Part shown: in pieces, positions 25,932-34,439 of the stretch
How the letters are laid out: every line of letters starts with the position of its first letter
Numbering within the stretch: the first letter of the stretch is position 1
From: Bacillus sp. CH30_1T
GTDB taxonomy: Bacteria > Bacillota > Bacilli > Bacillales > Bacillaceae_B
DNA length: 64,000 nt
Direction of reading: 5' to 3'
Assembly: GCF_008364765.1 (NCBI RefSeq)
Contig: NZ_VTUY01000012.1
Location: 1 to 64,000, forward strand
Position numbers and translations under genes: made by a program
The notes under the pieces: model-generated
The model's database searches: none
What the model was told of the DNA's origin: nothing
The model's input: only the letters and a program-made list of their open reading frames with translations

Positions 25932-26552
25932 ATGAAAATTTATGATGTAACAGCTCCAATCTTTAACGGAATGCCGGTTTATAAGAACAAACCGGAAAAA
26001 CAACCTGCGATCGACACAAAAACGAATGGTCATGTTACAGAGTCCCGCATCTCAATGGATGTTCATACAGGAACACATGTTGATGCTCCACTTCACATGA
26101 TCAACGACGGTGAAACAATCGAAACCATCGATATCGAACAGCTCGTTCGTCCCGTTAAAGTATTCGATCTGACAAAAGTAGATGAGAAAATCAGCCTGAA
26201 AGATATCGACGGATTAGAAATTGAAGAGAATGATTTCATCCTCTTTAAAACAAAAAATTCATGGGATACCGAATTCAACTTTGAATTCGTCTATGTAGCA
26301 GAAGATGCAGCAGCGTACCTTGCAGACAAGAAAATCTCAGGGGTTGGAATCGATGCACTTGGTATTGAAAGAGCCCAGGAAGGACACCCTACTCACCGCA
26401 GTTTAATGGGAAGCGGAGTCATCATCATGGAGGGACTTCAACTGAAAGACATTGAAGCCGGCCAATACTTCATGGTTGCCGCTCCACTAAAGATTGAAAA
26501 CACCGATGCATCACCTGCACGTGTGTTGTTGTTTGATGAATTGATAGGGTGA
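25932..26552 (+). CDS. cyclase family protein (kynurenine formamidase-like)
   Basis: A 206-residue metal-dependent hydrolase of the cyclase/KynB family. The diagnostic metal motif HxGTHxDxPxH is present as VHTGTHVDAPLHM (residues 46-58), and later GVGIDALGIERAQEGHPTHRSLMGSGVIIMEGL carries further ligands. Family members hydrolyse N-formylkynurenine or act on cyclic amides and isatin-like compounds. ATG 25932 follows AAGGAAGGTG. It lies 16 bases after zwf and is likely co-transcribed, ended by a terminator. No tryptophan catabolism genes are nearby, so the substrate stays open. Confidence 0.85.
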   Translation: MKIYDVTAPIFNGMPVYKNKPEKQPAIDTKTNGHVTESRISMDVHTGTHVDAPLHMINDGETIETIDIEQLVRPVKVFDLTKVDEKISLKDIDGLEIEENDFILFKTKNSWDTEFNFEFVYVAEDAAAYLADKKISGVGIDALGIERAQEGHPTHRSLMGSGVIIMEGLQLKDIEAGQYFMVAAPLKIENTDASPARVLLFDELIG

Positions 26553-26557
26553 AATCC

Positions 26558-26593
26558 GAAAACGACTCTCTAGTTTCCTAGGGAGTCGTTTTC
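26558..26593 (+). terminator. terminator of zwf-cyclase operon
   Basis: GAAAACGACTC (26558-26568) pairs with GAGTCGTTTTC (26583-26593). Confidence 0.85.
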
Positions 26594-26722
26594 ATATTTA
26601 GGGGTCTACCATCTCACCCGAAGGATCAACCATTTCGAAGATAGAAAGGTCCATATTCTCTAAAATTCTAAACTTTCCTTTCGTAAGTCCTAAAACAGAC
26701 TTTAATTCTAAGAATGATACCT

Positions 26723-26753
26723 AAAAGCTTGAGGATTCACCCCTCAAGCTTTT
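26723..26753 (-). terminator. terminator overlapping the stop of the DUF2935 gene
   Basis: AAAAGCTTGAGG (26723-26734) pairs perfectly with CCTCAAGCTTTT (26742-26753). The TGA stop of the DUF2935 gene (26744-26746) lies inside the stem. Confidence 0.8.
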
Positions 26754-27580
26754 GAATTATTCCGTAATGTGGGTTTGGTCAGCTTACAATCCGGATAGTG
26801 AATGGAAGGAGCATAATACGAGAGCTTCTTCATGAAATAACATGCTTCAGGGAAATGATGCTCGAGAAACCGGAGTGTAGAATTATTCAGCACTTCATCC
26901 TTCACATACATTTGCAGCACTTCCTCGACCAGCTTAGTGAAGGCTACAACCTGTAATGAAACATCTTCTGCAAATCGGATTTGAGCCGGGAAACCAGGCT
27001 GAGTAAAGTGCAAATAGCCTTTGAACATATCATTTTTCACTATGAATTGTGAAAACTGCACCACTACTGCGTTAGCCCTTTCAATGAGATCAATTTCGAC
27101 GCTATCCAGTATATCAATTAGCAAAGCCGCATGTCCCCGTTGATCGTCAAGCCACAAATCCAATAAATTCACAAGGGAAAGTGCCTGATACTCTATCCCT
27201 TTCATGTAGCTCATCAAAATTCTTAAGTATTCCCTATTCTCTGCCAAAGTCCCATTCAAGTAGCTAGGGGACAAATTTAAATTCACCTGATTGAATAGGC
27301 GTAAATGTAATAGGTGGCCTTCGAACGTATAATATTGGTAGGAAACATCATGTGCCCATTCTGAAAGCTGAATCATTTCAGAAGCTGAAGGAGGCAAATC
27401 CCTTGGGATTTTCATCATTTCCTCCTCAACATTTCCAAACCACTCAATGTAATATTCAGCCTGTTTGACCCATTTATCTTCTGTGGGGCTTAAATAATCA
27501 CGGATAAAATAGGCATGATCTTTTAATATCCCCAACCAAAATTCATGCTCCTGCCAGGGTGTAATCTTCTCAAATCCCAT
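26744..27580 (-). CDS. DUF2935 domain-containing protein
   Basis: About 278 residues, mostly helical, matching the Bacillus DUF2935 proteins: EKITPWQEHEFWLGILKDHA and FIRDYLSPTE at the front, a repeated second half starting near LLDLWLDDQRGHAALLIDIL with the pattern WLxxxxxHAxL, and HHFPEACYFMKKL near the end. The repeated E/H-x-x-W-x-x-x-x-x-H-A pattern suggests two metal-binding helical bundles, but function is unknown. ATG 27580 follows AAGGGGTAGG. It is a monocistronic gene in the accessory cluster between zwf and gndA. Confidence 0.8.
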   Translation of the reverse strand: MGFEKITPWQEHEFWLGILKDHAYFIRDYLSPTEDKWVKQAEYYIEWFGNVEEEMMKIPRDLPPSASEMIQLSEWAHDVSYQYYTFEGHLLHLRLFNQVNLNLSPSYLNGTLAENREYLRILMSYMKGIEYQALSLVNLLDLWLDDQRGHAALLIDILDSVEIDLIERANAVVVQFSQFIVKNDMFKGYLHFTQPGFPAQIRFAEDVSLQVVAFTKLVEEVLQMYVKDEVLNNSTLRFLEHHFPEACYFMKKLSYYAPSIHYPDCKLTKPTLRNNSKA

Positions 27581-27695
27581 AGAACCTACCCCTTTCACAC
27601 TATACTTAACTTTATTAAGTGAAAGAGGCGTTCATGCTTAGAATAAAAAAGCATTGTTTAATTGATCCCATTATTAGTTGAAGAACCATGCATTT

Positions 27696-28277
27696 TTAAG
27701 TCTTATCATTCCAAGACTCATATTCTTTGGGCTCATCAATTATCTTCCCAATGACATTCTGCACTTCATCCGAATGTCTAATGACATATAAATAATCAGC
27801 TTCTCCCTCAACAGGTGCCGCTACATCCTTGAAGTAAGCGTCAGTCTCTTGCCGGTTCAGGACTTCTTCAAAGGTGGTAGCATTCCTGAAGATGGCTGTA
27901 CTCCGATCACTGTTTACCACTCTGGCTTGAAGAATCCGGTCGGGGATATCCAAATGAACAAGGATGGTGGTAAATCCCTTCTCTTTGAAGTGATCCAACA
28001 GATTCAACCGTCCACTGCGGCTCAGATTCGAATTACAAAGAATGAGGTGAAATGAAGTCTCATTCATGGCATAGTCAACAATGGTTTGACTGACGGCATA
28101 TTTGAGCGTATTTGGCCCTTCCATTGGAAGCAGACTTCTATAAAAGTTGTTGATGAATTCAGCATGGGTATCCTGGTCGATCACAACGGAATTCAGCAAT
28201 TGTTCTGCCAGACTTCTGGCGAATGTTGATTTTCCGCTATGGGTCTTACCAACTGTCATGATTACTAGTCTTGTCAT
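27696..28277 (-). CDS. P-loop kinase-like ATP-binding protein
   Basis: A 193-residue P-loop NTPase of the small-molecule or nucleic-acid kinase type. The Walker A motif is MTVGKTHSGKSTFARSLAEQL (residues 7-27), VVIDQDTHAEF follows as a possible substrate-binding DxD, HLILCNSNLSRSGRLNLLDHF is the Walker B-like strand, and RILQARVVNSDRS looks like a lid arginine region. It resembles AAA_33/polynucleotide kinase-type proteins. ATG 28277 has GGAGGT upstream. It is in a run of same-strand accessory genes with wide gaps, so probably transcribed alone. Substrate unknown. Confidence 0.75.
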   Translation of the reverse strand: MTRLVIMTVGKTHSGKSTFARSLAEQLLNSVVIDQDTHAEFINNFYRSLLPMEGPNTLKYAVSQTIVDYAMNETSFHLILCNSNLSRSGRLNLLDHFKEKGFTTILVHLDIPDRILQARVVNSDRSTAIFRNATTFEEVLNRQETDAYFKDVAAPVEGEADYLYVIRHSDEVQNVIGKIIDEPKEYESWNDKT

Positions 28278-28359
28278 GAATGGACCTCCAATTCATAGTT
28301 TAAACTCAATGCTTAGATTCCATAAAGAAGGCTCCCATTTTAAGAGAGCTACACGTGCC

Positions 28360-28839
28360 TTATCCATCTACTTTGATTTCCATTTTTCTTGCCTGTGTCT
28401 TCATTCCCATTGCTTCGTAAAACTGAATAGCCGTATTATTAAATTCCCAGACACCGAGCTCCAGGCTTTCGGCTCCTGTGTCCTTTGTAAATTCTACTGC
28501 TTTAGTAAACAATTGTTTTCCTAATCCTTTTTCTTTATATTTTTCTGTTACTCCGAAGTCCTCTATGAAGACATATTCTTTTTTCACTATAGTTTCTCGG
28601 TCAGGGGTTTCGTTCTTCCTTAAAAATGTAAAGGCGATAATTTCATCGTTAAGATCGATTACAAACACTCTCGCGTCATCGTTCATAATCAATCCCTCAT
28701 AATAACTCATGTCCAGCGTATGTTCAGTCACATTATATCGATCGGGTCTTCCTGAAACATGAAGATCGTGAACCTCTTTATGGATTGGTTTTATTTTTTC
28801 GTAATCGTCTAAAGTCGCTTCTCTTAAGACAAACTTCAA
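28360..28839 (-). CDS. GNAT family N-acetyltransferase
   Basis: A 159-residue acetyltransferase. Visible are FVLREATLDDYEKI at the front, EYVFIEDFGVTEKYKEKGLG (the Q/R-x-x-G-x-G/A acetyl-CoA loop, here KEKGLG) and LELGVWEFNNTAIQFYEAMGM, the classic final helix. The start is TTG 28839 behind AAGGGGGAA; the frame extends upstream but without a better site. It is followed upstream on the same strand by a serine hydrolase and another GNAT. The substrate is unknown. Confidence 0.82.
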   Translation of the reverse strand: MKFVLREATLDDYEKIKPIHKEVHDLHVSGRPDRYNVTEHTLDMSYYEGLIMNDDARVFVIDLNDEIIAFTFLRKNETPDRETIVKKEYVFIEDFGVTEKYKEKGLGKQLFTKAVEFTKDTGAESLELGVWEFNNTAIQFYEAMGMKTQARKMEIKVDG

Positions 28840-28862
28840 TTTGATTCCCCCTTTTCTGTTAA

Positions 28863-29882
28863 TCAATCATTTAAAAAAGCCTTGTACACGTCACCAATGA
28901 TCCCTTTTAATTGATGAACACCTAAGTCTGTATTGGTCATGATGACCAACCCCCTTTCCAAATGAGGATAGGCCACCATCATACATTGAAAACCGACGCC
29001 CCACCCAAGCGATGAAATTTCTATCCCCTTGTCGTTTTGATCCAGGAAAACCCCCAGTCCGGTCCAGGCCTTACCACATTGTGGATGGATCATTTCGGCT
29101 GCTTTGCTTGACGAAAGCTTGAGTTTGCTTTCCCCTTTTAACGTATGCATGAGTTCAACCACTACAAGTGCTAAATCTGAAGGGGTTGTCCACAGTCCCG
29201 AAGCAGCAGGATATGGATAAATTGGATGTTTGCCATTCACAACTTTACCTTCATTCGAATGACCACATGAGACATTTTGAGAAGGAGGATCAAATGTGCT
29301 ATTTTCCATATGTAATGGCTGAAAAAGATGTTGGCTCATGACTTCCGAAAAAGGGTTCCCAGTAACATCTTCTATCAACAGTTGTATGATACAAAAGCCT
29401 GCATCGGAATAATGAAAGGCGTCTTCAGGTTGATATTTCAATTCAATCGGGACCTTGCAATAAGGGGATTTTCCTTCTAACAGGTCCACCGTCGTCGGCG
29501 TTCCGAACTCCGGATTGAGTTCATTGAAGCTACCTTCAGGATCGGCAACCCCCGATTGGTGACTAAGTAATTGTCTTAAGGTAACGTTTCCATTATATCC
29601 ATGTAGGGGGACCTTCCATGATGTTAGCAATTTATTAATATCCTCATCTAAATCCAAAATGCCTTGTTCCGTAAGAGTCATGACCAATATGGAGGTTAGA
29701 AATTTACTGATTGAACAAGCACTGAAAGTCGAACCACTTTCCACCCGTTTATCTGTTCCTGCCTCGAGTAAACCGAAGCATTCTGTGCTGTTTATGCTAC
29801 CACTCTCAATGGTTGCCATGCTTAATCCCGTTACACCAAATTCTTTCATGCATTTTTGTATGTTGATCATTTGTGGTTTCAT
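28863..29882 (-). CDS. serine hydrolase of the beta-lactamase/class C family
   Basis: A 339-residue penicillin-binding-protein-like hydrolase. The catalytic SxxK is SACSISKFLTS (Ser and Lys near residues 56-59), the YxN-like motif is HYSDAGFCIIQLLIEDVTGNPF, and the last block appears in LGWGVGFQCMMVAYPHLERG. No signal peptide is seen, so it should be cytoplasmic; such proteins act as esterases or D-aminopeptidases, not as secreted lactamases. The start is ATG 29882 with AGGGG upstream; an ATG at 29885 is too near the site. The gene's upstream extension overlaps the neighbouring GNAT and is rejected. Confidence 0.82.
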   Translation of the reverse strand: MKPQMINIQKCMKEFGVTGLSMATIESGSINSTECFGLLEAGTDKRVESGSTFSACSISKFLTSILVMTLTEQGILDLDEDINKLLTSWKVPLHGYNGNVTLRQLLSHQSGVADPEGSFNELNPEFGTPTTVDLLEGKSPYCKVPIELKYQPEDAFHYSDAGFCIIQLLIEDVTGNPFSEVMSQHLFQPLHMENSTFDPPSQNVSCGHSNEGKVVNGKHPIYPYPAASGLWTTPSDLALVVVELMHTLKGESKLKLSSSKAAEMIHPQCGKAWTGLGVFLDQNDKGIEISSLGWGVGFQCMMVAYPHLERGLVIMTNTDLGVHQLKGIIGDVYKAFLND

Positions 29883-29928
29883 CATAACCCCTATCGTCCT
29901 ATTAAAATATGTTCCGGCTCTAGTAAAC

Positions 29929-30492
29929 TCACCATCTAAAGTTGATGTAAACATCATTCATCGATTTCTTCCAGATCATATGATCAGCACCATCACCCCA
30001 ATAATCCTTCAGCCAATAATCAGGTTCACCAAATTTCCGCTTCCATATCTTCTGGGCATTGGCGTACCCGCTGTCCAGACAGAATTCCTGGATCCCCCTG
30101 TTTAGAAAAGTAAGGAATATGACGTTTAGGAGTAATGTAGCTACACCATGTCCTTGATAATCAGGATGCACAAACACTGTTCCGATCTCATACATCTCTT
30201 TTATTTCTCCATCTGTGCAGGTGGTAATCAGTTCACTGGCTGGACCGTATTCAATGGTTCCGATGATTTCAGCATTGTTCTTTTCTGAAACGATTAGAAA
30301 GTATCGGTTCGTGCCATTGGTGTCCAAATCACTTTTTAAGTATTGTTTCTTGCTCTCAATTTCATTTTCGATGTCATCAAGCAGCTCTTCTAAACCTTCT
30401 TTGGAAAAGGTATGTTTAATGACTTTAGAAAAAAATTGATTCAGTTCTTCTTGGTCTTCTATACGTGGTCTTCTTATTTCAATGGCGGGCAC
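29929..30492 (-). CDS. GNAT family N-acetyltransferase
   Basis: A 187-residue acetyltransferase starting at GTG 30492, 9-10 bases after AAGGAG. It begins MPAIEIRRPRIEDQEELNQFF, has YFLIVSEKNNAEIIGTIEYG, then the acetyl-CoA loop GTVFVHPDYQGHGVATLLLN, and FCLDSGYANAQKIWKRKFGEP in place of the usual final helix. Substrate unknown. It lies just upstream of the serine hydrolase gene (46 bases), with which it may be co-transcribed. Confidence 0.82.
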   Translation of the reverse strand: MPAIEIRRPRIEDQEELNQFFSKVIKHTFSKEGLEELLDDIENEIESKKQYLKSDLDTNGTNRYFLIVSEKNNAEIIGTIEYGPASELITTCTDGEIKEMYEIGTVFVHPDYQGHGVATLLLNVIFLTFLNRGIQEFCLDSGYANAQKIWKRKFGEPDYWLKDYWGDGADHMIWKKSMNDVYINFRW

Positions 30493-30660
30493 TGAAAATC
30501 ACTCCTTGATAACCTGAAATTCATTACTTATATTCTTTTAAATTTTGAAGCATTCTTCATCCCTATCTTTTATGTAATATTATGGTATCACACCCTGTCT
30601 CTCTCCTACGATAAAATTTCGATAATTTAATTTCTTTTGTTTATAAATATCCTTTCAAAA

Positions 30661-30689
30661 TAAAAACCCCTCTCCTAAAAGGAAAGGGG
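30661..30689 (-). terminator. terminator of gndA
   Basis: On the minus strand CCCCTTTCCT pairs with AGGAGAGGGG (two mismatches) and is followed by TTTTTATTTTG. Confidence 0.75.
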
Positions 30690-30703
30690 CTATACTTATT
30701 CGA

Positions 30704-32110
30704 TTATTTCATCCACTCAGTATGGAAAATACCCTCTTTGTCCACACGCTCATACGTATGGGCACCGAAGTAATCACGCTGAGCCTGGATCAGGTTTGCT
30801 GGCAGGGTTTCTGTACGGTAGCTATCGTAGTAAGACAGTGCCGCAGAGAAGCCAGGTACCGGTACACCATTTTGGACGGCTACGCTGATGACTTCGCGAA
30901 GTGCGTATTGGTAACTTTCTACGATCTCTTTGAAATAAGGATCTAATAGAAGGTTAGAAAGACTTGATTCACGGTCGTAAGCTTCTTTGATCTTTTGCAG
31001 GAATTGAGCACGGATGATGCAACCTCCACGGAAGATCATTGCGATATCCCCGTATTGAAGATCCCATTTGTACTCATCAGATGCAGAGCGCATTTGTGCG
31101 AAGCCTTGAGCATAAGAACAAATCTTGCTCATGTAAAGAGCTTTACGGATTGATTCCACCAACGCTTTTTTATCGCCTTGGAATGGTTTCGTGTCAGGTC
31201 CTTTTAGCATTTTGCTGGCTTTCACACGTTCATCTTTAATGGCTGAAATGAAACGGGCAAAGACAGATTCTGTGATGATCGGTAAGGAAACGCCTAGATC
31301 TAACGCACTCTGGCTTGTCCATTTTCCAGTACCCTTTTGCCCTGCTTTGTCCAGGATGACATCTATCATGGGTTTTCCTGTTTCCTCGTCCTTCTTCGTG
31401 AAGATATCTGCTGTGATTTCGATGAGATAGCTATCAAGCTCGCCTTTATTCCAGTCGGCAAACACTTCATGCAGTTCCTCGGCACTTAAGCCCAGGACAT
31501 TTTTCATCAGGAAGTACGATTCTGCAATCAGCTGCATATCCCCGTACTCGATGCCGTTGTGCACCATTTTCACATAGTGACCCGCGCCATCAGGACCTAT
31601 ATACGTCGTACAAGGGTCTCCATCGACTTTCGCTGCAATGTCTTTCAAGATAGGAGCGACAAGGTCGTACGCTTCCTTCTGTCCACCAGGCATGATGGAA
31701 GGACCAGTAAGAGCACCTTCTTCTCCACCGGAGACACCGGTTCCGATAAAGTGAATGCCTAAATCGCTTAATTCGTGATTGCGGCGGCGCGTATCTTCGA
31801 AGAACGTATTTCCTCCGTCAATCAGAATGTCCCCTTTTTCCAGGAACGGCTTTAATTGTTCAATGGTTGCATCAGTTGGATTTCCTGCTTTCACCATCAA
31901 GAGGATCTTTCTAGGCATTTCTAGAGAATTAACGAATTCTTCAATCGTATATGTAGGAACGACATTCTTTCCTTTAGATTCGCTTATCATTTCATCCGTT
32001 TTTTCATGGGAACGATTATATACAGATACAGAGTACCCTCTGCTCTCAATGTTCCAAGCTAAGTTTTTACCCATTACGGCTAAACCGATAACACCAATTT
32101 CTTGAGACAT
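30704..32110 (-). CDS. gndA: 6-phosphogluconate dehydrogenase, NADP-dependent
   Basis: Oxidative decarboxylation of 6-phosphogluconate to ribulose 5-phosphate, giving NADPH. At 468 residues it has full length. Motifs: [20 protein letters not shown] (dinucleotide site), [19 protein letters not shown] (catalytic region), [19 protein letters not shown] (catalytic Lys and Glu) and [20 protein letters not shown] (substrate). The NADP-dependent GndA/YqjI type is indicated by gene order. ATG 32110 follows AAAGGATG with a rather long gap. Together with zwf it provides the oxidative pentose phosphate branch; both are controlled separately. Confidence 0.95.
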   Translation of the reverse strand: MSQEIGVIGLAVMGKNLAWNIESRGYSVSVYNRSHEKTDEMISESKGKNVVPTYTIEEFVNSLEMPRKILLMVKAGNPTDATIEQLKPFLEKGDILIDGGNTFFEDTRRRNHELSDLGIHFIGTGVSGGEEGALTGPSIMPGGQKEAYDLVAPILKDIAAKVDGDPCTTYIGPDGAGHYVKMVHNGIEYGDMQLIAESYFLMKNVLGLSAEELHEVFADWNKGELDSYLIEITADIFTKKDEETGKPMIDVILDKAGQKGTGKWTSQSALDLGVSLPIITESVFARFISAIKDERVKASKMLKGPDTKPFQGDKKALVESIRKALYMSKICSYAQGFAQMRSASDEYKWDLQYGDIAMIFRGGCIIRAQFLQKIKEAYDRESSLSNLLLDPYFKEIVESYQYALREVISVAVQNGVPVPGFSAALSYYDSYRTETLPANLIQAQRDYFGAHTYERVDKEGIFHTEWMK

Positions 32111-32309
32111 GCCATTAACATCCTTTCAATTATAGAATACTGGTTTTTTCTTTTTAAATTATCAACATTATGTAGGAAAACTTCAGTTGATTAGTTTTTC
32201 TAAACCTGTTTTCTCACTCTATTTCAATCTAACAAGAATAGTGTGGTGATGCAAATAATCCGTTTGAAGTGTTCGTTATCTACCTTAAGGTGTCCTCTTT
32301 CTTCCTGGG

Positions 32310-33563
32310 TCATTCCCTTAGAAAATCCTTGTTGAAGCTTGTGTCCTGTTTTGAGTCAAAGGTTTTCTTCTTATTCTTTCCTTTTATTCCTTGAGAGATG
32401 GAATTTTTCCCGAACTTTTCCTGAAGCTGTGATAAAACATTGTAAAGTGGTTCCTTTTCTGCAACCTTTTTATAAGAGAATAGGTCCAGTTGTTCGGTTG
32501 CTTCACTCTTTTCCACTATATCCTGGGCGGTGACACCCAAAAGTCTTACGGGATCTCCATCCCAGTGCTTCAACAATAAGTCTTTAGCATAATGAAATAA
32601 ATCTTCTTTTTTATATATCGGATTTTCCAGCTTCTTGCTTCTCGTAATGGTTTTTCTGAATTTATCCCTGATCATGAGTTGGATCGTCATCCCCAGAACG
32701 TCTTTCTGCTGAAGGCGTGACGACACTTTTGCACATAGTTTCTCTACAACCGTTAATAGCTCGTGTTGGTTCGTTGTATCCTTTGGTAAAGTAGTGGAGT
32801 TTCCAACGCTTTTATAATCATAGATCGAATCAGGGTCCACGCTTCGCCTATCGATCCCGTTGGCGCGTTCTTTGAGACGAAGACCATTGATTCCAAGCAG
32901 TGATTTCAGCTGTATATCATTGGCATGAGCGAGATCATGGCAGGTATGAATACCAAACGAATTGAGCTTTTCTGCGGTCTTTTGTCCAATGCCGTGCATT
33001 TCGATGACAGGAAGGGGCCAGAGCTTTTGAGGGATATCACGTTTTCTTAATACGGTGATTCCCATAGGCTTTTTCATATCTGAGGCGGTTTTGGCCAGGA
33101 ATTTGTTAGGGGCCACCCCGATGCTACAGGGAAGATCGAGTTGACTTTTAATTTGGGATTGAATGTCTGACGCAATTTGTAACGGGGTGCCTTTTTCAAA
33201 GGAGTCCGTGATGTCCAGATAACCCTCATCAATCGAGACGGGCTCCACTAATTCTGAATAATGTCTGAGGATATCAAATATTCCTTTGGAGGCTGCGCGG
33301 TAACGGTCAAAATTAGGCGTCATGATAATGAGCTGAGGGCACAGTTTTTTGGCTTCCCAAAGAGGCATTGTCGTTTTCACTCCGAAGCTTCGCGCTTCGT
33401 AGCTGCATGTCACGATAATGCCTCGTCTCTCTTGGGGATTCCCGGCAATAGCTAATGGTTTGCCCCTCAATGTTGGGTCAAAAGCCATTTCAACAGAGGC
33501 ATAAAAGCTATTCATATCAACATGAAGGATCACCCGTCCGTTTTTTGGATAATGTGAGTTCAT
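32310..33563 (-). CDS. dinB: DNA polymerase IV
   Basis: The Y-family translesion polymerase IV (YqjH/PolY1 in B. subtilis), 417 residues. RVILHVDMNSFYASVEMAF carries the first catalytic Asp; LVEPVSIDEGYLDITDS the second Asp-Glu pair; CSIGVAPNKFLAKTASDMKKP and MHGIGQKTAEKLNSFGI the fingers and helix-hairpin-helix; EQLDLFSYKK is a canonical beta-clamp binding peptide. No LexA box is seen nearby, unlike yqjW, and the ribosome site is weak. It follows a CheW gene by 21 bases, so it may be translated from a shared mRNA. Confidence 0.94.
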   Translation of the reverse strand: MNSHYPKNGRVILHVDMNSFYASVEMAFDPTLRGKPLAIAGNPQERRGIIVTCSYEARSFGVKTTMPLWEAKKLCPQLIIMTPNFDRYRAASKGIFDILRHYSELVEPVSIDEGYLDITDSFEKGTPLQIASDIQSQIKSQLDLPCSIGVAPNKFLAKTASDMKKPMGITVLRKRDIPQKLWPLPVIEMHGIGQKTAEKLNSFGIHTCHDLAHANDIQLKSLLGINGLRLKERANGIDRRSVDPDSIYDYKSVGNSTTLPKDTTNQHELLTVVEKLCAKVSSRLQQKDVLGMTIQLMIRDKFRKTITRSKKLENPIYKKEDLFHYAKDLLLKHWDGDPVRLLGVTAQDIVEKSEATEQLDLFSYKKVAEKEPLYNVLSQLQEKFGKNSISQGIKGKNKKKTFDSKQDTSFNKDFLRE

Positions 33564-33584
33564 TTAAATCGCGGCTTTCTTTGT

Positions 33585-34055
33585 CTAATTTTGATGGGTC
33601 TTTTGCTCGTTCACGTAATCCTTTATCTCTCTAATACCTTCTAAACTCTCTACTAAAACATTGGGGTCAATCTGGGTGATGAGCGAATCTTTAAGATTGA
33701 TGATTCCTGAGAAATAGTTTGTTTTTGAATACGCAAGTAAACCTACGTTTGTAAAGGAGTCATTCGGTACTTCGAGAATTTCTTTCGCTTCCTTAACGAC
33801 CAAACCGATCTGCATTGTTTCTGTGTGAACAACGAGAAGAAACATTCCTGTTTCTGCAACAGCACTCGTCTCATAAAGGATATTTGCTAAATCAAGGACA
33901 GGGATCAGCTCTCCCCTGACCTTTACAAGTCCCAGGACAAATGAAGGCAGATGAGGGATGGCTCTCACTTCTTCCACTTTTTCAATCGAAACTACGTACT
34001 CAATCGGTAGAGCATATTCTTCTTTTCCAGCATGAAAAACAACTACTTTCGGCAT
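33585..34055 (-). CDS. stand-alone CheW domain protein
   Basis: A 156-residue CheW-type protein. The domain fills most of the chain: VVFHAGKEEYALPIEYVVSIEKVEEVRAIPHLPSFVLGLVKVRGELIPVLDLANIL is a typical opening, with the conserved G-x-x-x-x-R-G-x-x-x-P-V-x-D-L, and MQIGLVVKEAKEILEV follows. CheW couples receptors to CheA kinase. No CheA, receptor or response-regulator gene is near, and a short helical tail of 20 residues closes the protein. ATG 34055 follows GAGGGG. It lies upstream of dinB and may be co-transcribed with it, an odd pairing. Confidence 0.88.
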   Translation of the reverse strand: MPKVVVFHAGKEEYALPIEYVVSIEKVEEVRAIPHLPSFVLGLVKVRGELIPVLDLANILYETSAVAETGMFLLVVHTETMQIGLVVKEAKEILEVPNDSFTNVGLLAYSKTNYFSGIINLKDSLITQIDPNVLVESLEGIREIKDYVNEQKTHQN

Positions 34056-34142
34056 TGTATAACGTCCCCTCTTAAACTTCTGATATGTATACTTCTAATG
34101 TATCATATTTTAGAAAGGTTAGGTGCTGGTTTTGAAAGAAGA

Positions 34143-34188
34143 AAATGTCCACGAACGTAGGATGATCCCTTCGTTCCTGGACATTTAA
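34143..34188. terminator. hairpin upstream of the CheW gene, possible terminator
   Basis: AAATGTCCA (34143-34151) pairs with TGGACATTT (34178-34186), with GAACG/CGTTC inside. It lies between the converging ends of repeat A2 and the CheW promoter; T-richness is weak. Confidence 0.45.
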
Positions 34189-34209
34189 ATGTATTGGTGA
34201 TCGCGGCTC

Positions 34210-34439
34210 GAGGCTCGAGGTCATAAGTCAAACCTGCCAAAAAGGCAAAGTACGCCTTTCCGGCAGGTTCGTCTTATGCTTGCCGCCTCTAAGCAAGCCG
34301 CCTGCGCTTTTCTCATTGTCCAGCTCCGGCGCCTTGAGGCTCGAGGTCATAAGTCAAACCTGCCAAAAAGGCAAAGTACGCCTTTCCGGCAGGTTCGTCT
34401 TATGCTTGTCGCCTCTAAGCAAGCCGCCTGCGCTTTTCT
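34210..34439. repeat. family A palindromic repeats, tandem copies A2a and A2b
   Basis: Two 104-base units (34210-34313 and 34336-34439), identical but for one base, repeat with a 126-base period. Each has near-perfect arms CATAAGTCAAACCTGCC and GGCAGGTTCGTCTTATG (34222-34238/34262-34278 and 34348-34364/34388-34404) around AAAAAGGCAAAGTACGCCTTTC, flanked by GAGGCTCGAGGT and by GCTTG-CGCCTC. They are linked by CATTGTCCAGCTCCGGCGCC. A2b ends in CTTTTCTA, which on the minus strand supplies the TAG stop of yqjE. No gene lies in 34060-34437. Confidence 0.88.

Noticed and set aside
29883..29957. N-terminal extension of the serine hydrolase
   Set aside because: It would overlap the next GNAT gene and lacks a ribosome site; the ATG at 29882 has AGGGG.
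32245..32340. 28-codon plus-strand frame from ATG near 32254
   Set aside because: GTGGTG precedes it, but it overlaps the end of dinB and the product (MQIIRLKCSLSTLRC) has no recognisable pattern.
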